From RGIG8748 sp045578205 (GTDB taxonomy: Bacteria > Bacillota > Clostridia > UMGS1810): DNA of 9,335 nucleotides. The stretch is taken from the NCBI GenBank assembly GCA_045578205.1, contig JAZNJU010000128.1:1-9335 (forward strand). The letters are read 5' to 3'. Made by a program: the position numbers and the translations under genes. This document shows positions 1 to 6,944 of the stretch, piece after piece. The notes beneath the pieces were generated by a model. The model ran no database searches and was not told the DNA's origin. It worked only from the letters and a program-made list of their open reading frames with translations. Positions within the stretch are counted from its first letter, which is position 1. The number at the start of each line of letters is the position of its first letter.

Positions 1-55
1 GTCAGCGTGTCGACTTTATCGACACGCTGAAGGACGTAGCAAACGCTACGTCCTT
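1..55. terminator. Tandem hairpins beyond yitT, probable convergent terminator region
   Basis: Two perfect inverted repeats lie side by side. The outer one pairs TCAGCGTGTCG (2-12) with CGACACGCTGA (20-30) across a 7-base loop. The inner one pairs AGGACGTAGC (31-40) with GCTACGTCCT (45-54) across a 4-base loop. On the plus strand the inner hairpin is followed by TTATTTT, a reasonable U-rich tail for transcription arriving from the left. On the minus strand, the direction of yitT, the inner hairpin starts about 11 bases after the stop but no T-run follows it. The outer hairpin reaches the window edge, so a tail for the minus strand could lie outside. A bidirectional terminator is the simplest reading. 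A dispersed intergenic repeat is possible. Confidence 0.6.
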
Positions 56-65
56 ATTTTACAAG

Positions 66-926
66 TTATTTGTAAAGATAAAATCCGTTACCCATTATTT
101 TTTGCGATTCGGAAAATACTACGAAAGCATTTTCGTCTATGGCGAGAATTCTCTTCTGGAATTTGTCCATCTCGCCGTCCTTTAAGGCGCAGAAAAGCAT
201 TTTTTTGTTTTCGTTGGTATAACCGCCCTTAACATCGATAAGTGTTACACCTCTGGAAGATTTTGTGACGAGTTTCTTCGTAATCTCGTCGCCTTTTTCC
301 GTAATTACAAATGCAATTCTGGAGGCATTGAGTTTGGCTATGAGCCAGTCTATTGCCGTGGTGGACACAAAAAGTGCTATAATACCGTAACAGGTGAGGT
401 TGATTTCCTTAAATATCACAAGAGATGCGGCAATAATGAAACCGTCTACCCCAAGGAGAATCTTGCCTATGGGCAGATTTGGAAAGAACGCCTGAAGTAT
501 TCTGCCGACTATGTCCGTACCGCCGCTTGAGGCACCCGTTGCAAACGCAATACCAAGACCCACCCCGTAGATAACAGCGCCGAAAAGCGCCGCAAGGAAA
601 AGGTCAATTTCAATGGGCGGAAGAAACGCTGTAAACACCTCCACAAGAAACGAAAGCACAAGGGATATGTACACAGTGGTAATTACAAATTCTTTGCCCA
701 GAATTTTGATTCCCATGAGAAGAAGAGCACAGTTAATAACTGCAAAACTCACACCTGTGGGAAAGCCGAAAGTATAGTGAAGTATGGTGGCAATACCCGA
801 CACACCGCCGTTTACGATTTTGTTGGGTGTAAAAAACATACTCACCGCAAAAGCAATTATTACGGCACTGAGTGTCCTTAAAGACCATATTACAATCGGG
901 TTTCTTCTTACTATATCAGTTTTCAT
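66..926 (-). CDS. YitT family (DUF161/DUF2179) membrane protein
   Basis: A 286-residue integral membrane protein of the YitT family, whose transport or other activity is not established. The N-terminal part (about residues 12-195) is a set of hydrophobic helices with the family's signature stretches TPNKIVNGGVSGIATIL (33-49) and GASSGGTDIVGRIL (131-144). The C-terminal part (about 203-286) is a cytosolic DUF2179 domain with RGVTLIDVKGGYTNENKKML (225-244), a region resembling small ligand-binding or PII-like folds in related families. Length is typical, so the gene appears intact. The start is supported by AAAGGT, which overlaps the TAA stop of the upstream symporter gene; the 11-base gap points to co-transcription and coupled translation with it. 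No separate promoter is seen. The family call is firm; the role is unknown. Confidence 0.93.
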   Translation of the reverse strand: MKTDIVRRNPIVIWSLRTLSAVIIAFAVSMFFTPNKIVNGGVSGIATILHYTFGFPTGVSFAVINCALLLMGIKILGKEFVITTVYISLVLSFLVEVFTAFLPPIEIDLFLAALFGAVIYGVGLGIAFATGASSGGTDIVGRILQAFFPNLPIGKILLGVDGFIIAASLVIFKEINLTCYGIIALFVSTTAIDWLIAKLNASRIAFVITEKGDEITKKLVTKSSRGVTLIDVKGGYTNENKKMLFCALKDGEMDKFQKRILAIDENAFVVFSESQKIMGNGFYLYK

Positions 927-937
927 AATGAGTACCT

Positions 938-2473
938 TTAGTCATCTATGGAGTTATCTGTTGCACTTTCGTAGATTGCCAGTACCTCCTGTGATGGTTT
1001 CTTATCCAGAAGTGTTACAACAACAGATACCAATGCACCAATGATAAATCCGGGGATAATTTCGTATATTCCTGTAGCAGATGTAAGGGTAGCACCATTT
1101 GCAACAGGTGCCCAAAGCCAGAACATATCAACAACTGCACCGACTATGATACCTGCAACAGCACCCTTGTATGTATATCTCTTCCAGAAAAGAGAAAGAA
1201 GAACCGCAGGTCCGAATGCTGCACCGAATATACCCCAGGCATTGGAAACAAGGTCCATAATAGCCTGTGCAGCCTTACCTTTGCTGCTTGCGATAAAAAA
1301 TGCAACAACGGATATCAAGAGAACTACTATACGGCTAACCCAGAGAGTTTCTTTGTTGGACGCATTTTTTCTTATAATAGGTCTGTACAAGTCGCTTGTG
1401 AAAGACGAAGCGGCAACAAGAAGTTGGGAGTCCGCTGTGGACATGGAAGCCGCAATAATTGCCGCAAGAAGCAGTCCTGCAATAAATGCGGGGAATACAT
1501 ATTTTGCAAGTCTGACAAATACCAGCGCCTGCTGTCCGTTTGCAAGAAGTTCCTTTGAAAGGTCTACACCATCGTCATAGACAAACATTCTTCCAAAATA
1601 TGCAATAACGATGGTAGCAGCCAAAGAAAGCACAACCCAGATTATTGCAACAGTTGCAGATTTCTTAACCATGGATGGCTTTTCGATAGCCATAAATCTT
1701 ACTATTATGTGAGGCATACCAAAGTAGCCCAGACCCCAGCCAAGACCGGAAATTATATCTTTCGGACTTGCACTGAAGAAGTTTGCAACGAATCGGAACT
1801 GTTCTCCATCGGGTCCCTCATATATTGTGCTCAATGCAGACTTATCCAGATTGTTGCCAAGTCCCACTACAATGGGTACTATGAGAAGTGCCGCGATCAT
1901 AAGAAGTCCCTGGAAAAAGTCTGTCCAGCAAACTGCGTTAAATCCGCCAAGAAGTGTATATACAATTACTATTGCTGCAAATATGAGCATTGCATTTCCT
2001 CTGGTAAGAGAGGGAACAAGTGTTGTGAATACGTCAGTTCCTGCAACAAATGCAGATGCAACATAGATTGTAAAGCACACAAGGAAAACCACCGCACAAA
2101 TGATGCTTAGTGTGTGGCTCTTGGAAGCAAAACGGTTGGAAAGATACTGAGGAAGAGTTATGGAATCGCCTGCTGCTCTGGAGAACTTACGAAGTCTCTT
2201 TGCAACAAGAATCCAGTTTGCCGCAGTACCTATGGCAAGGCCTATGCCAATCCATGCCTGGCCGAAACCAAAGGCAAGAATACTGCCGGGAAGTCCCATA
2301 AGAAGCCACGCGCTCATGTCGGATGCCTGCGCGCTCATGGCAGTTACCCAAGGGCCCATGGCACGTCCGCCGAGGAAGTAGTCTTTTTCTGTAACGTTCT
2401 TGGACTTAAAGAAAAAGAAGATACCTATGGCAACCATTGCCACAAAGTAAAGTGAAAATGCTAAAATGTCCAT
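938..2473 (-). CDS. putP: Sodium/proline symporter (SSS family), PutP-like
   Basis: A 511-residue sodium:solute symporter, likely importing proline with Na+ across the cytoplasmic membrane. It closely follows the PutP pattern: ASDMSAWLLMGLPG (50-63) in the unwound first core helix, GWGLGYFGMPHIIVRFMA (245-262), SMSTADSQLLVAASSF (343-358) containing the Ser-Thr pair that corresponds to the Na2 sodium site in PutP (S345, T346), then DLYR and NAWGIFGAAFGPAVLLSLFW (411-430). About 12-13 membrane segments are visible and the length matches PutP (about 500). An in-frame ATG upstream at 2584 would add 37 residues, but these are not membrane-like, and that ATG lies upstream of the predicted promoter. 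The start at 2473 begins directly at the first helix and has AGGAGA 8 bases upstream. First gene of a putP-yitT unit. Substrate is inferred from family resemblance; a related solute such as another amino acid is possible. Confidence 0.93.
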   Translation of the reverse strand: MDILAFSLYFVAMVAIGIFFFFKSKNVTEKDYFLGGRAMGPWVTAMSAQASDMSAWLLMGLPGSILAFGFGQAWIGIGLAIGTAANWILVAKRLRKFSRAAGDSITLPQYLSNRFASKSHTLSIICAVVFLVCFTIYVASAFVAGTDVFTTLVPSLTRGNAMLIFAAIVIVYTLLGGFNAVCWTDFFQGLLMIAALLIVPIVVGLGNNLDKSALSTIYEGPDGEQFRFVANFFSASPKDIISGLGWGLGYFGMPHIIVRFMAIEKPSMVKKSATVAIIWVVLSLAATIVIAYFGRMFVYDDGVDLSKELLANGQQALVFVRLAKYVFPAFIAGLLLAAIIAASMSTADSQLLVAASSFTSDLYRPIIRKNASNKETLWVSRIVVLLISVVAFFIASSKGKAAQAIMDLVSNAWGIFGAAFGPAVLLSLFWKRYTYKGAVAGIIVGAVVDMFWLWAPVANGATLTSATGIYEIIPGFIIGALVSVVVTLLDKKPSQEVLAIYESATDNSIDD

Positions 2474-2481
2474 TTTTTGAA

Positions 2482-2487
2482 TCTCCT
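2482..2487 (-). promoter_or_regulatory. Ribosome binding site fixing the putP start
   Basis: AGGAGA on the minus strand, 8 bases before the ATG at 2473. It lies between the predicted promoter and this ATG, which makes the longer in-frame start at 2584 unlikely. Confidence 0.8.
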
Positions 2488-2507
2488 GTCTTTTTACAAA
2501 ATTTTCT

Positions 2508-2536
2508 ATTATACATTGTATCATACCATAAGACAA
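2508..2536 (-). promoter_or_regulatory. Sigma-A promoter for putP-yitT
   Basis: On the minus strand, TTGTCT (2531-2536) and TATAAT (2508-2513) are separated by exactly 17 bases. The -10 is perfect and the -35 matches TTGACA at the first three positions. The expected transcription start near 2501 gives a short leader of about 28 bases that carries the AGGAGA site. The promoter lies just downstream of the terminator of the previous unit, so putP-yitT appears to be an independent transcription unit. Confidence 0.75.
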
Positions 2537-2585
2537 ATTGCAAGAAAAACACCCACAACTTTGTTTCAAAAGACCTCTGTGCACA

Positions 2586-2619
2586 AAAAATCCATCAATC
2601 CGGAGATTGATGGATTTTT
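2586..2619 (-). terminator. Rho-independent terminator of the zinc-ribbon unit
   Basis: Perfect 15-bp inverted repeat, AAAAATCCATCAATC (2586-2600) with GATTGATGGATTTTT (2605-2619), and a 4-base loop. Because the arms end in A/T runs, a U-tract follows the stem on both strands. It starts 11 bases after the stop of the 132-residue zinc-ribbon gene on the minus strand, which is the likely user. Confidence 0.88.
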
Positions 2620-2630
2620 GTTAATGGATA

Positions 2631-3029
2631 TTATAACTTCTTTCCGCATACAACGCAGAATTTTGCACCCTGTGCATTCTGCTGTCCGCAGGTACAAAGT
2701 CCGGGAACTATGCTTGCGGAACCCACTATTTTGCTCATTTCATCATCCAACTGTGCCAGACGCTCGTTCTGTGCGTTAATCTGGTCAATTCTTGCGCTGA
2801 TTTCAGCACAGATGCTTTCCAGTTCGGATCTTGGAATGTCACCGGGGTTTTCGCACATGTACTTGTAGACTTTGTTACCTATGATTTCAGCCAGTTGCTG
2901 TTTTTCGTCCTTTAAAGTCTTTATAACGCTGTTTATTTTGGATTTCTCGAGAACTGTTTTTGAGCCGGTACTTACGGTTGCAACACCTTTGTTGACACCG
3001 TCTCTCAACTTGTCAAAAAAATCTGCCAT
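2631..3029 (-). CDS. Small coiled-coil protein with C-terminal zinc ribbon
   Basis: A 132-residue soluble protein resembling a clostridial family of short zinc-ribbon proteins of unknown function. The N-terminus (1-45) is an amphipathic, Lys/Ser/Thr-rich helix region starting MADFFDKLRDGVNKG. Residues about 65-103 look like a coiled coil (SELESICAEISARIDQINAQ and onward). The C-terminus is a zinc ribbon with cysteines 112, 114, 125 and 128. The first knuckle is CTCG (C-x-C) instead of the usual CxxC, one residue shorter than expected. There is no signal peptide or membrane segment, so it should be cytosolic. It lies 24 bases after the large zinc-ribbon gene, with AAAGGTGA as ribosome binding site, and is followed by a terminator, so it is the second gene of a two-gene unit. 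Structural call is good; function is not known. Confidence 0.88.
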   Translation of the reverse strand: MADFFDKLRDGVNKGVATVSTGSKTVLEKSKINSVIKTLKDEKQQLAEIIGNKVYKYMCENPGDIPRSELESICAEISARIDQINAQNERLAQLDDEMSKIVGSASIVPGLCTCGQQNAQGAKFCVVCGKKL

Positions 3030-3053
3030 TTTAAAATCACCTTTCGAAATTAA

Positions 3054-5090
3054 TTAATATTTTTTGAACGAGGTAACTTCATCATCAATAACCTGGACTT
3101 TCTTGCCCTTGCTGTTGGTAATGCAAAGTTCTCCGCCGTCATCTGAATAGTCTCTTAAGAATACTATCTTGCTGTTTCCGTAAACAGACCACTGATATAC
3201 ATCTTCCGCAACTGTAACAGGCTTTCCGCCGTTGTATCTCAAAAGGTCGCCTTCGCCGGTTTCTTCATCGCAGTCGTTGAGATAGTAGAATTCGCCGTCT
3301 TCATAGCCGTAACTTCTTACATTGTCATCGGAAATTTCAACTTCCTTACCCTTTATGTAACCGATAAGTTCCTGCTTATCTTCCTTCTTGTTCTTGCGGG
3401 CAACAATGAAGTCATCCTCATAGTATGTATAACTGGAGATTCCGGAAAGGATTTCCTTTTCGTCACCGAGTTCTTTGGACTTGATTGTGTATCTTACAAG
3501 GTCACCCTTGGTCTGATAGGTTTCATCATCAGTCTTGGTTGTAAAGAGATAAACATACTTGCCGTTTTCGGAAATTTCAACATCTGACAAACTGTTCTTT
3601 ACGGTAGGTCCTGTTATAATCTTGCCGTCTTTTACTATACAGAATGCAGCCTTTTCGCTTTCGGAAGAACCGTATGCAACATCGGAATATACGCTGTACA
3701 TATCATCCTCGTAGTCGCTCAACTTGATTTTCTTTACTTTTCCTTCTTCGCCCTTGGTGTAGTAAACTACGCTGTCCTTATCTTCTTCAAGTCTTTGATA
3801 GTCAATATATCCGTTGGAAAGGTTGGAGTCCAGTTTCTTGAATTCATCTTTTTCAAGAACATAGAGAGAATAAGAGGACTTTTTAATAGGATTCTGTTCT
3901 ATCTGAAGTCTGATATTGTCTATCTGTGTGCACATATCCAATGCTTCGCGGATATCGTAGTCAAGGTCATAGTAGTCATCGGAACATTCGTCATACCACT
4001 CATCATATTCATCGTCATAGTTGTCGGAATAGTAACTGGGTCTCTTAAGGTGCATGTATTCATCCACACCGAGTTTAGCGGTAAGGTCATCCTCAACAAG
4101 GTCTTCGAACTTGTATTCCTTGCTTTCTTCCTTGATTGCATAGAGTTTGCCTGCAACAACTTCAAGGTCATAGTATTCGGAACCGATTTTTTCGCTCTTC
4201 TTGCCTTTTCTCATGTACACATCGCCTTCATCGTTTACATAGTAGATGGTGTCGAAGTTGGTAGAACCGTAAACAATGCTTGTTACGTCTTTGTCGAGTT
4301 TTTCGCTCTTTGCCTTGCCTGCGATGTTTGTTATGTAGAGGTCGTTGTCATCGTCTGTGTAGATGATTTTCTTGAAATCTTCATCAACATCCCACGAAGA
4401 AACATCTTTTGCAAGTTTTGTTTCCTTCTTGAGGTCGCTGAAGAACAAGTCTCCGTCGGATTCATACAAAACATTGTTTGTATCCGGTATCAGTATGTAG
4501 TAGGATACATCGGAAGCAATCTTCTTGCCCTCTGCCTTTTCGCTGCCTGCCTTTTTGTAATAAAGGTCATATGTGCCGTCGTCAGAAGCAGAGCCGGGAT
4601 AGAAAACTGTCTTTCCGTCTTTTGTGAACTGAACATCGGAAATACTGCCTTCGTCTGTGAGTTCATATGCTTCTTTCTTGCCATGGGGCAAGAGGTTGAT
4701 TTCGTCGTCTTTAACATATACAACAGGATATTTGCTGTAGTCAATTTCATCGTTTCCGAACATAGGACTGATGAACTTGTATGCGCAGAAAGCAACAAGT
4801 AAAACTACAATAACAGATGCTGCTGCAATTATAATCTTCTTGAGCGAACCGCCCTTTTTCACATCTTCATAAGTTTCTGCAGTAAATACAGGGTCTGCTG
4901 CACCCTCAGTCGCAGTTTCTGCTTCCGGAGCAACTTCCTCTGCTGCTGTTTCCTGAGCCACTTCTTCTGCTTGGGCTTCCTGCACTGCATCCTGAGGCTG
5001 CTCGTTATTTTCTCCACCAATATTTGTTCCGCAATTTGCACAGAATACGGAATCGTCGCTGATTTCAGTTCCACAATTAGGACAGAACAT
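3054..5090 (-). CDS. Zinc-ribbon, single-pass membrane protein with extracellular propeller-like repeats
   Basis: A 678-residue protein of unknown function. From the N-terminus: a zinc ribbon with cysteines 3, 6, 17 and 20 (CPNCG and CANCG); an acidic Ala/Glu-rich linker (about 27-75); a membrane segment at about 86-107, just after KK at 84-85 and ahead of an acidic exterior; then about 570 residues made of repeated units of some 35-45 residues. The units share a pattern of a beta-strand ending in Tyr/Phe, an acidic turn, DLY or similar, a Lys-rich turn, then a DV-x-S/W-type strand (for example near 206-232, 241-272, 599-636 and 640-677). This suggests a beta-propeller of the TolB/DUF5050 sort, but that is inferred by eye. 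The repeats are broken by an insert at about 325-400. A longer ATG at 5138 is less likely: 5090 has AGAGGAGG at 6 bases and begins at the ribbon. First gene of a unit with the small zinc-ribbon gene. Confidence 0.9.
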   Translation of the reverse strand: MFCPNCGTEISDDSVFCANCGTNIGGENNEQPQDAVQEAQAEEVAQETAAEEVAPEAETATEGAADPVFTAETYEDVKKGGSLKKIIIAAASVIVVLLVAFCAYKFISPMFGNDEIDYSKYPVVYVKDDEINLLPHGKKEAYELTDEGSISDVQFTKDGKTVFYPGSASDDGTYDLYYKKAGSEKAEGKKIASDVSYYILIPDTNNVLYESDGDLFFSDLKKETKLAKDVSSWDVDEDFKKIIYTDDDNDLYITNIAGKAKSEKLDKDVTSIVYGSTNFDTIYYVNDEGDVYMRKGKKSEKIGSEYYDLEVVAGKLYAIKEESKEYKFEDLVEDDLTAKLGVDEYMHLKRPSYYSDNYDDEYDEWYDECSDDYYDLDYDIREALDMCTQIDNIRLQIEQNPIKKSSYSLYVLEKDEFKKLDSNLSNGYIDYQRLEEDKDSVVYYTKGEEGKVKKIKLSDYEDDMYSVYSDVAYGSSESEKAAFCIVKDGKIITGPTVKNSLSDVEISENGKYVYLFTTKTDDETYQTKGDLVRYTIKSKELGDEKEILSGISSYTYYEDDFIVARKNKKEDKQELIGYIKGKEVEISDDNVRSYGYEDGEFYYLNDCDEETGEGDLLRYNGGKPVTVAEDVYQWSVYGNSKIVFLRDYSDDGGELCITNSKGKKVQVIDDEVTSFKKY

Positions 5091-5096
5091 AAAAAT

Positions 5097-5104
5097 CCTC
5101 CTCT
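5097..5104 (-). promoter_or_regulatory. Ribosome binding site fixing the start of the large zinc-ribbon gene
   Basis: AGAGGAGG on the minus strand, 6 bases before the ATG at 5090, a near-perfect match to the 16S anti-Shine-Dalgarno. It favours the start MFCPNCG over the in-frame ATG 48 bases upstream at 5138, which lies within the hairpin arm and has no comparable site. Confidence 0.9.
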
Positions 5105-5126
5105 GAAAAATATTTTTGTATTGCAA

Positions 5127-5167
5127 ATAATAAGGCACACAGCCTCATTTGCTGTATGCCTTATTAT
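5127..5167 (-). terminator. Hairpin after the acyl-CoA ligase gene, overlapping the next promoter
   Basis: A 17-bp stem with a 7-base loop (arms 5127-5143 and 5151-5167). Sixteen pairs are perfect; the other is a U-G wobble in minus-strand RNA but an A-C mismatch in plus-strand RNA, so the hairpin fits minus-strand transcription better. The core GGCATACAGC/GCTGTGTGCC is followed on the minus strand by TTATTATTTG, a U-rich tail. It lies about 57 bases past the ligase stop. Its 5' arm overlaps the -10 of the zinc-ribbon promoter, so it could instead be, or also be, an operator or a 5' leader structure. Confidence 0.6.
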
Positions 5168-5191
5168 AACAAATAGTCAAGATTTTGTCAA
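5163..5191 (-). promoter_or_regulatory. Full-consensus sigma-A promoter for the zinc-ribbon unit
   Basis: On the minus strand, TTGACA (5186-5191) and TATAAT (5163-5168) are separated by 17 bases, with TG one base upstream of the -10 (TGTTATAAT, extended -10). All twelve core positions match consensus. The expected start near 5156 lies within the 5' arm of the 5127-5167 hairpin and gives a leader of about 66 bases. Such a promoter should be strong unless the overlapping inverted repeat is bound by a repressor. Confidence 0.88.
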
Positions 5192-5224
5192 TCGCATTAA
5201 CGATTTTTCGGATATTTTATCGAA

Positions 5225-6928
5225 TCACTTCATCACGGTCTTTAACTCTTCATTTCTCTTAATCTTATTGGTTGTTGTCTTTATGAGAGGCTCTGTTGTA
5301 ATAACAAGTCCTTTTATATACTTATACATCGGCAGGGTTGTATTTATCTCTTTTATGCTCTGCCATATGCTATCATATATTTCTTCCTCGCTTTTTCCGT
5401 CAAAAGCGGAGGCATCGTAGACGGCTTTACACAGAATTTTGTCGTAACTTATACCCCCGTCCTCAGCGTAACCGTACACGAAACTTTCCGATACGCCGTC
5501 TATGCGGTTTACAAGAGTTTCCACCTCTTCGGGGAATATCTTCTTGCCGTTTTTCAGAACTATCATATCTTTCTTTCTGCCTGTTATAAAGAGGAACCCG
5601 TCATCATCCAGACAGCCAAGGTCTCCCGTGTTGAACCAGCCGTCATCTGAGAGCACTGCCTTTGTTGCCTCTTCGTTTTTGTAGTATCCCATCATGACCG
5701 TGGGGCCTTTTACTTTGATTTCGCCTATACCGTCTGTGTCCTTATTGTCTATGCGGACATCAATACTCTTCATAGGTATGCCGACAGAACCTTTTCTCCT
5801 GAATTTTTCGTTTTCGGCAGATATAACGGGACTTGTTTCGGTAAGACCGTAACCCTGCACTATGTCTATGCCTATGTCGTCAAAGAAACGCGAGGTGTCG
5901 GGGTCAAGCGGTGCCGCACCCGATATTATGAGCCTCATTCCTCCGCCGAGTGCCGAAAGAATACTGCCAAATACCGTTCTTCTGAGGTCGATTTTCACCT
6001 TGCGAAGTCCTCTTGTAAGAGAACGCATGGTCTTTACAAGTTTTTCCTTGCCCTGCTTTTTGACTTCTTTTTCTATGGTGGCGCGCATTCCCTCTATGAG
6101 GACAGGCACACCTACAAACACCGAAACTTTGTATTCTGCAAGGTTCTTCTTGATGTATCTTAATCCGTCGGGAAACACGGTAGTAACACCGCAGGCAAGC
6201 ATAACAAGCATTGCAATTGAGCCGAATATGTGGTGAAACGGCAAAAACGCTATGTTCGTGTCTCCGTGGCGGATATCTTCGACAAGTTGCATATCATACA
6301 CATTTGTAACAATACCCCTCTGACAGAGCATAACAGCCTTTGCCTTGTCGGTAGTACCCGATGTGAAAAGCAGTATGGACATTTTGTCGGGGTCAGCATC
6401 CACACATGTAAATGAAGTATCTCCCGACTCAACAAGTGCTCTTCCTTTTTCTATCATTTCCCAAAATGTCAGACCATCTCCCTCGGATGATACATACTCT
6501 GTAAGAGATGTCTTTCCGTTTGCCTTGATTTCGTTTATTTTATCTTCGTACTTGGAATCGTACACTATAAGTGAGGCTTCGCTTCGGATCAACGAATCCT
6601 CAAGTTCGCCTGTGCCAAGTTCCTTGTCTATGGGAACAACCACGCCTCCGCCAATCATTGTTGCAAAATAACTGACAGCCCATACATAACTGTTTCTGCC
6701 TGTAACAGCAATTCTCTTGTCTTTGAATCCCATTGAAAAAAGCGCAGTACCAAAGCAGTTTATGTCATAAAGAAAATCTTTGTAACTTTTGTGTATATAG
6801 TTTGTGCTTTTTGCACCTCCGTCCTTTATGATGAAAGCCAAATCATCACCATAACGTTTTACGGAGTTTTCCAGAAGACTTTTTACATTCGAAAAAAGTG
6901 TAGCCTTTTTGAAATTATCTTTTTCCAT
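5225..6928 (-). CDS. Long-chain acyl-CoA synthetase (AMP-forming ligase)
   Basis: A 567-residue member of the adenylate-forming (ANL) superfamily, likely activating a fatty acid to acyl-AMP and then acyl-CoA at the cytosolic membrane face. Core motifs in order: phosphate-binding loop TSGTTDKAKAVML (189-201), FLPFHHIFG (228-236), GYGLTETSP (359-367), GWFNTGDLG (430-438) with the ribose-binding Asp, hinge GRKKDMIVLKNGKKIFPEEVE (450-470) and C-terminal TTTNKIKRNE with the catalytic Lys candidate K555. The P-loop is altered from the usual TSGTTGxPKGV: Gly, Pro and Gly are Asp, Ala and Ala. Length and FadD-like HHIFG motif fit the long-chain class; acyl-ACP synthetase or another carboxylic acid substrate is possible. 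The ATG at 6928 has AAGGAGA 7 bases upstream. It stands alone between two hairpins, so it is probably a single-gene unit. Confidence 0.9.
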   Translation of the reverse strand: MEKDNFKKATLFSNVKSLLENSVKRYGDDLAFIIKDGGAKSTNYIHKSYKDFLYDINCFGTALFSMGFKDKRIAVTGRNSYVWAVSYFATMIGGGVVVPIDKELGTGELEDSLIRSEASLIVYDSKYEDKINEIKANGKTSLTEYVSSEGDGLTFWEMIEKGRALVESGDTSFTCVDADPDKMSILLFTSGTTDKAKAVMLCQRGIVTNVYDMQLVEDIRHGDTNIAFLPFHHIFGSIAMLVMLACGVTTVFPDGLRYIKKNLAEYKVSVFVGVPVLIEGMRATIEKEVKKQGKEKLVKTMRSLTRGLRKVKIDLRRTVFGSILSALGGGMRLIISGAAPLDPDTSRFFDDIGIDIVQGYGLTETSPVISAENEKFRRKGSVGIPMKSIDVRIDNKDTDGIGEIKVKGPTVMMGYYKNEEATKAVLSDDGWFNTGDLGCLDDDGFLFITGRKKDMIVLKNGKKIFPEEVETLVNRIDGVSESFVYGYAEDGGISYDKILCKAVYDASAFDGKSEEEIYDSIWQSIKEINTTLPMYKYIKGLVITTEPLIKTTTNKIKRNEELKTVMK

Positions 6929-6944
6929 TAATTTATCTCCTTAT

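Noticed and set aside
1041..2455. Several plus-strand open frames across the symporter gene
   Set aside because: They overlap one another and a well-conserved putP, have Cys/Arg/Pro-rich or otherwise non-natural compositions, and match no family I recognise.
2474..2584. 37-residue N-terminal extension of the symporter
   Set aside because: The extension is not membrane-like, its ATG lies upstream of the predicted promoter and next to the terminator, and the ATG at 2473 has a good ribosome binding site.
3795..4802. Long 335-codon open frame on the plus strand inside the large zinc-ribbon gene
   Set aside because: It is antisense to a gene with clear zinc ribbon, membrane segment and repeats. 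Its hydrophobic, Val/Ile/Phe-rich product is what results from reading Asp/Glu/Tyr/Lys codons backwards, and no family motif is seen.
5091..5138. 16-residue N-terminal extension of the large zinc-ribbon protein
   Set aside because: The ATG at 5138 is in the hairpin arm without a ribosome binding site; AGAGGAGG points to 5090.
5091..5224. Riboswitch or small RNA in the 134-base gap before the zinc-ribbon unit
   Set aside because: Only one simple hairpin and an AT-rich leader of about 66 bases are seen; no known riboswitch core is recognisable.
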